From Planctomycetota bacterium (GTDB lineage Bacteria; Planctomycetota; Phycisphaerae; Phycisphaerales; Phycisphaeraceae), in the NCBI GenBank assembly GCA_024276075.1, contig JAJRXX010000026.1, forward strand, positions 1 through 33,471: a stretch of DNA of 33,471 nt, written 5' to 3'. Below are positions 8,198-16,300 of this stretch, in pieces. A program made the translations under genes and the position numbers. Numbering within the stretch: position 1 is the first letter of the stretch; each line of letters opens with the position of its first letter. Under the pieces are notes generated by a model that was not told the origin of the DNA, ran no database searches, and saw only the letters and a list, made by a program, of their open reading frames with translations.

Positions 8198-8217
8198 AAG
8201 TAAGTGACCATTTACTT
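8198..8217. promoter_or_regulatory. Palindromic operator, probably bound by the adjacent TetR regulator
   Basis: AAGTAA at 8198-8203 is inverted as TTACTT at 8212-8217, with further inner pairing (TG at 8205-8206 with CA at 8209-8210). It covers the predicted start of transcription, so a bound regulator would block the promoter. The AGTAAGT/ACTTACT half-site style resembles AcrR-type TetR operators. Autorepression is inferred, not shown. Confidence 0.65.
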
Positions 8218-8253
8218 ATTCACGAAATCAGCATTGAAAACAATTTAAAACTC

Positions 8254-8862
8254 ATGGTAGCTCGAAGAGGCAATACGAAAAGCAGGTTGATTGACGCCAC
8301 TGTAAAGCTCGGGGCGGCAGGGGGTATGGGTGCGGCAACGATCCAGGCCATCGCGCGGGAGGTGGGCATCACCGAGGGCGCCATCTATCGCCACTACGCC
8401 AGCAAGGAAGAGCTTCGGTGGGCGGCGTATGAGCAGGTTGTCGAGCAGATGATCGAGGAAAAGCAACACCTCATGTCAACCGACCTGTCGGTGCGGGAGA
8501 AAATCCACGAATGGGTCCGTTTGACGTACGCCTACTTCGATCGCGACTCCGCTGCTTTTACGTTTGTACTGTTGACCGCGCACCCCAAGCCCGAGTCCCA
8601 GGCTCATCTGCAGGTGACGACAGCCCAGGGGCGATTGTTTATGGAAATGATCGAGCAGGCCCAAGCGGCGGACGAGGTTCGGCAGATGTCGACGGCGGTG
8701 GCCCTGAGCCACTTCACGGGCTTAATGCTAAACGTGCCTCGGCTAATCAATGATGGGCAACTGGAAATGCCTGCCATGAAGTATGCCAGCGAGGTGTATG
8801 AAGCGGTGTGGCGCGTGTTCCGACCGGAAGGTTTTTCAGATACAGCGATCAGGGAGTTGTAA
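8254..8862 (+). CDS. TetR/AcrR-family transcriptional regulator
   Basis: A 202-residue one-component repressor. The N-terminal domain starts with SRLIDATVKLGAAGGMGAATIQ and contains the helix-turn-helix AIAREVGITEGAIYRHYASKEEL (about residues 31-53), the strongest TetR signature. The C-terminal ligand-binding helices (55-195) include DSAAFTFVLLTAHPK and are not diagnostic for a ligand. No Shine-Dalgarno is visible before the ATG at 8254, although the leader is about 50 bases. The gene has its own promoter with an operator over the start site, implying autoregulation. No efflux pump lies next to it; the divergent neighbour is proA and the next plus-strand gene encodes a PEP-CTERM protein, either of which could be a target. 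Confidence 0.92.
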   Translation: MVARRGNTKSRLIDATVKLGAAGGMGAATIQAIAREVGITEGAIYRHYASKEELRWAAYEQVVEQMIEEKQHLMSTDLSVREKIHEWVRLTYAYFDRDSAAFTFVLLTAHPKPESQAHLQVTTAQGRLFMEMIEQAQAADEVRQMSTAVALSHFTGLMLNVPRLINDGQLEMPAMKYASEVYEAVWRVFRPEGFSDTAIREL

Positions 8863-8970
8863 CAATAATTCAACGACGGAAAAACGTGTCTTTTAATTTT
8901 GTGGCGCCGTTGTGTTGATGGCGTGCTAATGATTCAGTTTGGTTAAGAAGCCGAATAAGGAGACAAGCGA

Positions 8971-9816
8971 ATGAATGTAAAACACAAATCATGGCTGCCC
9001 GTAGGTGCGGCAGTGGCCGTAGCGATAACGCTGGGGATCATGCCCGTGCCACACGCCCAGGCGGCGGAGGTGCAGATCACAGTCGAGAACCTAGCCCCAT
9101 CAGGGGGCCTGTTTCTTACGCCTCTTTGGTTTGGAATCCACGACGGAACGTTCGATACGTTCACGGTGGGACAGACCGCGACGGCTGTAAACGCAAACAT
9201 CATCCCACTAGCCGAGGGGGGGGATACCGGGCCGCTGTCGACGTCATTCGCCGCTAACGGAGGTGTCGATGGCGTGATCGCGCCGGGGTCGCCGTTCGGG
9301 CCTGTGGGTAGTGCATTTGCTGGCTCGGCCAGCTCGATCGTGTCAGTCGCCGACCCGGTTAGTTACCGATATTTCAGCTTCGCCTCGATGGTTATTCCGT
9401 CAAACGATGCTTTTATTGGCAACGACAACCCCACCGCTTATGAACTATTCGACGCGGCTGGCAACTTCACCGGGCCTCTCACGATTACCGTCTTTGGCTC
9501 ACAGATATGGGACGCGGGTTCCGAGGTCAACGACATCAACGGCGGCGCAGCCTTCTCCGCTCTCGGCGGCACAAGCGTCGACGAGGACCTCCCGGTCGTG
9601 TCGCACCTCAACGGCGCGGTCAACCCCGGTCTGGACGCGTTCCTCGGTACCGGATTCGGTCCGGCGCCGGTAGCGGGCGAAACCCTAACCGCAGCGTTCG
9701 GATCGTTCACCCCGATCGCAAGGATTACCATCACCCCCGAACCCACCAGTGGGTTGCTGTTTGCGGCTGTGGCGGGCTTATGGGGCTTGCGTAGACGCCG
9801 AATAATGCGCGCTTAA
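8971..9816 (+). CDS. Spondin-domain-like PEP-CTERM exported protein
   Basis: A 281-residue secreted protein. A signal peptide (hydrophobic AVAVAITLGIMPVPHAQA, residues about 12-31) is followed by a domain beginning VQITVENLAPSGGLFLTPLWFGIHDG, the form of Spondin_N domains, with later FASMVIPSNDAFIGNDNP. The C-terminus is TPEPTSGLLFAAVAGLWGLRRRR, a classical PEP-CTERM tail (PEP motif, membrane segment, arginine cluster) that is cut and anchored by an exosortase. No exosortase gene is in the window. AAGGAG at 8957-8962, eight bases before the ATG, decides the start. It is followed by a strong terminator, so it is monocistronic or the last gene of a unit with the TetR gene. Confidence 0.88.
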   Translation: MNVKHKSWLPVGAAVAVAITLGIMPVPHAQAAEVQITVENLAPSGGLFLTPLWFGIHDGTFDTFTVGQTATAVNANIIPLAEGGDTGPLSTSFAANGGVDGVIAPGSPFGPVGSAFAGSASSIVSVADPVSYRYFSFASMVIPSNDAFIGNDNPTAYELFDAAGNFTGPLTITVFGSQIWDAGSEVNDINGGAAFSALGGTSVDEDLPVVSHLNGAVNPGLDAFLGTGFGPAPVAGETLTAAFGSFTPIARITITPEPTSGLLFAAVAGLWGLRRRRIMRA

Positions 9817-9876
9817 CCGTTCAAAATTAGGATTACCCCTCGTGAGGGCAGCGGTCCTTAAGAGGTGAACAAAGCA

Positions 9877-9914
9877 AACGGCTATCGTTGTCAAAATGGT
9901 AGCCGTTTTTTTTT
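9877..9914 (+). terminator. Rho-independent terminator after the spondin-like gene
   Basis: AACGGCTA (9877-9884) pairs with TAGCCGTT (9900-9907), extended by a T-G and a C-G pair to a 10-bp stem, and followed by nine T residues (9906-9914). It ends the plus-strand transcript of the spondin-like PEP-CTERM gene. Confidence 0.9.
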
Positions 9915-10223
9915 GCTGTTGTGATACGTTTTCTGATTAATCCTTGTGCGACCACAACGAGCCGGTCAGGGAGCGGGCAATTTGTTGTAACCAAACGCTA
10001 TAGATGTGTAGGACCCGTTGTGCGGACCATCCGGTTGGTCTTGTCTTAGCGCGTCACGACTGTGTGGATGCAATTCCTACCAATTATACGCATCCCGATT
10101 AATTCGCGGTCGATTTGGTAGGATGGGTCGGTAGCCTGACTAAGGATAGTTGGGCGGATTGGGCTTTTGGCAAGGAGGCTAGAGCACCTTGCATAAATAA
10201 TCGCCATGTCAGTTCTGGAGTAG

Positions 10224-10242
10224 GGCAGGTCATTGACCTGCC
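10224..10242. repeat. Perfect hairpin inside the MITE-like element
   Basis: GGCAGGTC (10224-10231) pairs with GACCTGCC (10235-10242) over a three-base ATT loop and is followed by TTCTTCTT on the plus strand. It may act as a terminator or protect against read-through into the element. Confidence 0.5.
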
Positions 10243-10260
10243 TTCTTCTTGGGGAGATGG

Positions 10261-10407
10261 AGAATAATTACGCCAGTTGCTCTAGCCAACCGCGTATTCG
10301 AAGACTACGACGACCTGTTCGACGCCAGTCGAGATGCCTGGAACGCCCTGGCCGAAGCCGACCTCCACTCCATCTGCAACACCTCATGGATGCCGACCGC
10401 GAATTAA
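10261..10407 (+). pseudogene. IS630-family transposase, C-terminal fragment
   Basis: In one frame the sequence reads ANRVFEDYDDLFDASRDAWN (10285-10344), followed by ALAEADLHSICNTSW and a TAA stop at 10405-10407. This resembles the last part of IS630-type transposases ('NRVF.DYD.L..A...AWN.L....I.SIC...W'). No start codon, DDE residues or upstream domain are present, so this is a remnant. The frame of the 119-residue ORF starting at 10233 is a different, unrelated reading of the same DNA. Confidence 0.7.
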
Positions 10408-10490
10408 TCGGGATGCGTATTAGAGCTCAAAAACCGCTTGCTGACGCGCGCGGCTCGCCGAGAATCCCGCATGCGAAATCAGAAAACGCT

Positions 10491-11072
10491 CTAATGCAAG
10501 CATCCACGGCGACGGGGGAAAACAAACGCTGTCACCGCAAAACAAGACATAATCACCGCTGTCGTTGGCTCAGGGACAACATTATAGGCTAGGCCTCCAG
10601 CGGCAGTCGGAAAAACAGGCGCGGCTTGCCCGACAAACTCCGCAGACAAAGATCCACTATCCAACACGATAACTCCTGATCCATGCCCCAATACCTTCAC
10701 GGAAAAGGAGTAAAACACCCCATTTGAGACGATCCCATTTGGACCTGCACTCATGAAAAATGCGCCATCCGCTATACCTACGCTAATTACCGGTATGAAG
10801 TCGCTAGCATTTGGGATGATCGGGCCTGCAACTGGTGGGTTTGGTTTTGCGAAAATGCTCGGAACGAGGCTTGTTGTTGCTGTAAGGGAATCGAGTTCCT
10901 CTCCTGCGTTAAGACCAGTAAGACTTGCCTCTATCGTGATCGTATCGCCTACACGTAGACTCGATAAGCCGTTCGGCGAAGATAGGCTCAACACCAGCGC
11001 AGCATGACTCACTGAATTAAATGTTAAAATCAAGAACGCCACAATGGCGCAATCAAACGCTTTTCGTACCAT
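10491..11072 (-). CDS. PEP-CTERM exported protein, paralogue of the next gene
   Basis: A 193-residue secreted protein. From the ATG at 11070-11072 it has a signal peptide (FDCAIVAFLILTFNSVSHA), a beta-rich domain with LSSLRVGDTITIEASLTGLN near residue 40, and a tail VVPEPTTAVIMSCF...RRRG. A GTG 57 bases upstream (11129) would add 19 residues in front of the signal peptide and is less likely. No strong ribosome-binding site is seen. The domain layout (GDTI..., GLxAGEELD, GIADGAFF, NGVFYSFSVKV) is shared with the product of 11175-11774, so the two arose by tandem duplication. It resembles cohesin-like beta sandwiches of PEP-CTERM proteins; function unknown, probably matrix or cell surface. Confidence 0.82.
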   Translation of the reverse strand: MVRKAFDCAIVAFLILTFNSVSHAALVLSLSSPNGLSSLRVGDTITIEASLTGLNAGEELDSLTATTSLVPSIFAKPNPPVAGPIIPNASDFIPVISVGIADGAFFMSAGPNGIVSNGVFYSFSVKVLGHGSGVIVLDSGSLSAEFVGQAAPVFPTAAGGLAYNVVPEPTTAVIMSCFAVTAFVFPRRRGCLH

Positions 11073-11174
11073 GGCTGCTTTAATCCAAACATATCCGCGA
11101 ACAGATTCTAGTTCGCCCTCCCCACCCACCGCGGGCTGTACAAAGCATTTTGCGTCAGAAGCAGTCGCAAGATT

Positions 11175-11774
11175 CTAATTGTGTTGCAATTGATAGTGGC
11201 TACGATGACGAAGTAGATGACCGCCAACCAGCAGCGCCATCAGCACACCACCCGAGATCACCTGGTTCGGCAGGGGCACAACGGTAAACCGTAGCGCCGG
11301 CCCCGTGGTGACGCCGGGACTAGTAAAGTCAGAGCGTAGAGCATCGGCGAAGCTAAACCCGATCTGCCCCGAGCCCACAGACACAGCCTGGATGTCGAAC
11401 GAGAAAAAGGTGCCATTGGTTGTGATCCGATCGATACCGCTAAGTGTGAAGAACGCGTCAAACGACCCGTCGGCGATTCCGGGCGTGTCGAAACCGACAA
11501 AACCTGCCGGATCGGGGACAATAGTCCCCGGCGTAAAATTCGTGGCTGTACCCAGCGGTGGTGCATCGAAACCAACCGTAACGCCGAGGAACTCCAGTTC
11601 GTCGCCAGCCGCCAGACCGTTTAGCACCACGTCGATGCTGATCGTGTCTCCGATTTGCAAAGCGCTTAGGTCTGCTGGCGCCGGGACTAACGTCACAGAC
11701 GCAGCCTGGCAAAAACCCGTAGCCCAGAACAGGGCCACAATAGTGACAACTAAAGAACGAGATGCTTGCCTCAT
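11175..11774 (-). CDS. Exported protein with VPLP variant of the PEP-CTERM tail
   Basis: A 199-residue secreted protein with a strong GAGGAGG Shine-Dalgarno eight bases before the ATG at 11772-11774. The signal peptide is SLVVTIVALFWATGFCQA. The central domain repeats the pattern of the downstream paralogue: LSALQIGDTISIDVVLNGL, AAGDELEFLGV, GIADGSFDAFF, NGTFFSFDIQAV, then a sorting tail VVPLPNQVISGGVLMALLVGGHLLRHRSH. The motif is VPLP rather than PEP, a known variant in exosortase systems, with HLLRHRS as the basic end. The two genes share strand and lie about 100 bases apart, so they may form a unit with 10491-11072. Confidence 0.82.
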   Translation of the reverse strand: MRQASRSLVVTIVALFWATGFCQAASVTLVPAPADLSALQIGDTISIDVVLNGLAAGDELEFLGVTVGFDAPPLGTATNFTPGTIVPDPAGFVGFDTPGIADGSFDAFFTLSGIDRITTNGTFFSFDIQAVSVGSGQIGFSFADALRSDFTSPGVTTGPALRFTVVPLPNQVISGGVLMALLVGGHLLRHRSHYQLQHN

Positions 11775-12104
11775 CTATTCAACCTCCTCAAAAAAGACAT
11801 GAACTTGCAAATATTGTACGTGATTTGCAGTTAATTTCAAGTACCTTTCCCCAATGCCTTCTTTCTCGAACCACTTACTTATAGGAACAAAGTTGAGTTG
11901 AATAGATTGATCGCGGACTATTTCCCGTTAATTATGCCCTTCAAAATTTAACAATTCATTTCCAATCGTAGTTAAGCCCTCAGAAAAACCTTGGCGATTC
12001 CACCGCTTCGGGGTAAACTATGCTTTGTCTGTTATTCTATTTTGGCGTAAATACTTCACCCATTGCAGGATGCGGGTATACCGCCACCGAGGCAGGAGAT
12101 TGGC
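11775..12104. other. Intergenic region between divergent PEP-CTERM genes
   Basis: This 330-base AT-rich stretch separates the starts of the VPLP protein (minus) and the metalloprotease (plus). It must contain both promoters, but I see no convincing -35/-10 pair and no strong repeat. Confidence 0.6.
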
Positions 12105-13115
12105 ATGACGCGGAAGGCGACCCCCCTTTTTCAATACGCAATCATTAAACCGAGGCTCGCTAGTTCCACACTGAGCACCCTGCTCTTAGCTGGCTTGGTT
12201 TCTATCGCCATGACCACCACAGCCAACGCGGTGGTTATGTTCAATTTTAACTACCTCGACACCGGCACCGGCGCAGGGTTTGACGACCCTACCCTAGGTG
12301 CCGCGCGGCGGCAGGCACTCGAGCAAACCGCCACAGCCATCGGGGGCCTGCTCAATCACACCGCCACGCTCGACATCGACGTAGCCATCTCACAATCAGA
12401 CGGGGGCGGCTTCGTCGGGTTGGCCAGTACATTCTCCTCTCAGATCGCGGTCGGGAGCCAAGGTTTTCGCTACCGCAACGCCGCTGAGAAAATACTCAAC
12501 GGCAACGACCGCAACGGCGCCACCGCCGACGCCACCATCACCTGGGACTTTGGATTTAATATCCACACAGACACCACCGCCCCCGGCTTCAACCAGATCG
12601 ATATGCGATCCGTCGCGCTGCACGAACTGACACACCTACTGGACTTTGCCACGGGGATAAACGCCGACGGCAGCGGGTTCAACACGACCCAACCGCCAGG
12701 CAGTCCGACTCTCATCTACAACACATTCGACTCGTTCCTGGTCAACGGTTCGAGCACGCCGCTGATCGACCCCGCCACAATCGCGTTCAACACCGCTGCT
12801 TCCGTCTCCGACCTGACCACCGGCATGGTTTTCTTCGACGGCACCAACGCCCGCGCCGCCAACGGTGGCAACCCCATCGAGTTGACAACACCCGACCCGT
12901 TCGCACCGGGCACCAGCCTCAGCCACATCGATAGCAGTCTAAACGCCGTCATGAACGCCGCCATCATCACCGGCGTAGCCCAGCGGCAGTGGTCGCCCTT
13001 GGACGTCGCCATCCTCCGCGACCTGGGTTACAGCATCATCCCCGAGCCAAACGCAGCAGCAGTGCTCATCTTTGTCGGCACGCTCATCGCCGCACGACGA
13101 CGCCAACCCATCTAA
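12105..13115 (+). CDS. PEP-CTERM metalloprotease-like protein (HExxH)
   Basis: The 336-residue exported protein starts at the ATG at 12105, with AGGAG at 12094-12098 six bases upstream; an in-frame TTG at 12063 is an unlikely alternative. The signal peptide has a long n-region, followed by STLSTLLLAGLVSIAMTTTA and a cut near NA-VVMF. Zinc-protease motif HELTHLLDF begins at His173, where Asp after HExxH+2 suggests a metzincin-type third ligand. The downstream FDSFLVNG and SHID segments are typical of the NF038122-type PEP-CTERM metalloprotease group as I remember it. The tail IIPEPNAAAVLIFVGTLIAARRRQ is a PEP-CTERM anchor. It probably acts outside the cell; substrate unknown. Confidence 0.85.
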   Translation: MTRKATPLFQYAIIKPRLASSTLSTLLLAGLVSIAMTTTANAVVMFNFNYLDTGTGAGFDDPTLGAARRQALEQTATAIGGLLNHTATLDIDVAISQSDGGGFVGLASTFSSQIAVGSQGFRYRNAAEKILNGNDRNGATADATITWDFGFNIHTDTTAPGFNQIDMRSVALHELTHLLDFATGINADGSGFNTTQPPGSPTLIYNTFDSFLVNGSSTPLIDPATIAFNTAASVSDLTTGMVFFDGTNARAANGGNPIELTTPDPFAPGTSLSHIDSSLNAVMNAAIITGVAQRQWSPLDVAILRDLGYSIIPEPNAAAVLIFVGTLIAARRRQPI

Positions 13116-13361
13116 GAAAACCGTCGCACGCAAAAGCAGGGCACCCGCAGCACGTCTTCAACTTATCGACACCACGCAATCCTCAAATTTTACTGGATTT
13201 TCGCCGTTTTTAGCACTAAAATAATGCACGATATTCGAGGGGAAAACAGCCACTGCAATGGTGTAGCACTCATGCCCGCACCCGCACCGTTTCCTCCTCG
13301 CTAGATCATGTGATGACGTAAATTCAATCGTTCAGCGCCACCAGCACGGAGTAAGCCCACC

Positions 13362-16300
13362 ATGCCACGATTCACACTCGCACTCGCCGTTTTTGCCTTG
13401 CTATCGACAAGCTTTGCACTCGCCGACGTTGTTGTAGACCCCAATTCCACTGGCGCCACTGACATCACCGACAACTTAGGCAACCCGACCGACCCGACGA
13501 CAACGACTATCGCCGACCCCCTCTCCATCGGCTTCAACGCCACCGGCGAATTGCTCATCGACACAAACACCAATGTCAACAGCATAATCAAGGTACTCAA
13601 CAGCTTCGGCACCATCGGCTTCAACGCCGGCTCCACAGGCACCGCCACCGTCACAGGCATCGGTACCGCATGGACCAATTCCGGTGTGCTCAATGTCGGC
13701 GGGCTCGGCACCGGCACACTCAACGTCACCAACGGCGGGGCCGTCACCAATACCGAAGGCACCATCGCGGGGGGAATCAACTCCACCGGCATCGCAACCG
13801 TCAACGGCGCCAACTCCACTTGGACCAATTCCAGCACGCTCAATGTCGGGAATTTCGGCGACGGCACACTCAACATCCAAGCCGGCGGGGCCGTCAGTAA
13901 TGCCCTCGGCGTGATCGCAAACACCACCAACTCCACCGGCACCGCCACCGTCACAGGCGCCAATTCAACCTGGAATAATTCCTCCACGCTCAATGTTGGC
14001 AGTTCCGGCAACGGCACGCTCAACATTGAAGTCGGCGGGGCCGTAAGCAGCGCCTTCGGCGTGATCGCAAACTCCACCAGCTCCACCGGCACCGCCACCA
14101 TCACAGGCGCCAACTCCACATGGACCAACAGCAGCGCCCTCTTTGTCGGCGAAGATGGATCCGGCACACTCAACATTGAAGCCGGCGGGGCCGTAAGCAA
14201 TACCGACGGCTTCATCGGATTCGGCAGCACCTCCACCGGCACCGCCACCGTCACAGGCGCCAATTCAACCTGGAATAATTCCTCCACGCTCAATGTTGGC
14301 AGTTCCGGCAACGGCACGCTCAACATTGAAGCCAGCGGGGCCGTAAGCAATACCAACGGCTTCATCGGATTCGGCAGCGCCTCCACCAGCTCCGCCAACG
14401 TCACAGGCCCCAACTCCACATGGACCAACAACGGCACCCTCTTTGTCGGCAACATCGGCGACGGCACGCTCAACATCACCAACGGCGCCGCCGTCACCAA
14501 TATCTCCGGCTTCATCGGATTCAGCAGCGGCTCCACGGGCACCGCAACCGTCAATGGCGCAAACTCCACATGGACCAACAGCAGCAGCCTCACGGTCGGT
14601 AACGCCGGCAACGGCACACTCAACATCCAAGCTGGCGGGGCTGTCAGCAATGACTTCGGCGTGATCGCTAATTTCACCAGTTCCACCGCCACCGCCACCG
14701 TCTCAGGTGCCAATTCAAAATGGACCAACACCTTGAATCTTCGCGTCGGCTCTGTCGGCGACGGCACGCTCAACATCACCAACGGCGCCGCCGTCACCAA
14801 TATCTCCGGCTTCATCGGATTCAGCAGCGGCTCCACAGGCACCGCCAACGTCAACGGCGCAAACTCCACATGGAACAACAGTGGTAACCTCACTGTCGGC
14901 AACGCCGGCAACGGCACGCTCAACATCGCCAACGACGGGGTCGTCACCAACACCGACGGCTTCATCGGATTCAGCAGCAGCTCCACAGGCACCGTCTCCG
15001 TCAACGGCGCCAACTCCACATGGAACAACAACGGCAGCCTCACGGTCGGCAACTCCGGCAACGGCACGCTCAACATCACCAACGGCGGGGCCGTCAGCAA
15101 TCCCCTCGGCTTCATCGGATTCAGCAGCGGCTCCACAGGCACCGCCACCGTCTCAGGCCTCGGGTCCAGATGGTCCAACAACAATCTCTACGTCGGTGGC
15201 TCAACGATTGCGGCCGGGGGCGCCGGTACGCTCAACGTCGGCACCGGGGCGCTCGTCTCGGTCGCCAACACACTCAAAGTCTGGAACACCGGCACCGTGA
15301 ACATGATCGGAGGTGCACTCGTCGCATCAGACATCACATTTGACACCACCGCCTCGATCAACTTCGTGGCAGGGACGATACACCTCACACAGGACAAGCT
15401 ATTCACACCCGCCAACGTCGCTGCAATGGGCATCGGCACGTTGTCAGCAGGCAAAACATTGCGCGTCGACGGCACGGCACTGCTCGGTGCGCCCATCACG
15501 CTCAACGGCGGCAAAATCTCCGCGGACTCGGGGCTCGGGTTCGACCTGATCGACTTTCAAGCCGGAACCCTCGAGATCACCAGCAACGACCTGACCGTCA
15601 CCACAGCGCTCTACCTGACCCCGGGCAAGCACTTGGCCATCACCAACAACACCACCGTCGACGCCAACGGCCTGATCCACCTCACCGGCGGGTCGTTCTC
15701 CGCTGCCAACACAACCAACAACGGACAAATACAACTCGGTGCGATCGCGGCATTACTCGACGGCTCCACCGTCGTGAACAACGCATTTATCGCGGGCACC
15801 GGGCGGGTCAGCGCCACCCTAAACAACACCGCAACTGGCCAAGTCAACGCGGTGAACGGCGAAATTATCTCTTTCCTCGGCACCGCCAACACCAACGCCG
15901 GCGCCATCAACGCCACCAACGCCACCGTGCAGTTCAGCGGGGACCTGACCAACACCAACCAGATCAACCTGATCAACGCCACCTTCTCCGCAGGCGCCGC
16001 GGTCACCAACACCGCATCGGGTTCGATCACAGCCCGCGACGCCATCCTCCGATTCAACGGGGGCCTGACCAACAGCGGCTCGGTCGGACTGAGCTTCGGA
16101 AACACCGATGTGTTCGGCGATATCACCAACACCAGCACCGGAGCCGTCGTCGTTACCGGGGCAAGCAACGCCACCTTTCAGGGTGACGTGGTCAACAACG
16201 GCGACTTCCGCGTCAGCGCAGGCTCCACAGCCATCTTCTTCGGAGACGTCAGCGGCGGCGGATCATTCCCAGGCAGCGGGACCATCTTCTTCGAAGCAGC

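Larger units (their letters stand above)
10087..10419. mobile_element. Internally deleted IS630-type element (MITE-like), 333 bp
   Basis: A 27-bp perfect inverted repeat occupies 10086-10112 and 10395... to 10421 less one base at the outer edge (ATACGCATCCCG... and its complement ...CGGGATGCGTAT). The outermost TA at 10087-10088 and 10418-10419 fits TA target-site insertion of the IS630/Tc1/mariner group. Between the ends is only a fragment of the transposase 3' end plus about 150 bases of other sequence that includes a perfect hairpin (10224-10242). The stop codon of the fragment falls inside the right repeat, as is usual for compact insertion sequences. The element lies in the intergenic space between two PEP-CTERM genes. 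Confidence 0.75.

Noticed and set aside
10233-10592. Plus-strand ORF of 119 residues
   Set aside because: It runs through the right end of the deleted IS630 element and into the antisense of the PEP-CTERM gene; its reading is arginine-rich and unlike a protein. The real remnant is in another frame.
13301-15184. Long minus-strand ORF of 627 residues across the repeat array
   Set aside because: It is the antisense shadow of the repeat-encoding gene: periodic valine/leucine/proline-rich reading, no family resemblance, and it stays open only because the array repeats one codon pattern. The plus strand has a signal peptide, a repeat domain and a PEP-CTERM tail.
13676-15230. Regular repeats resembling a CRISPR or satellite array
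   Set aside because: The units are 150 bases, translate in frame to a known protein repeat type, and have no spacer/repeat alternation.
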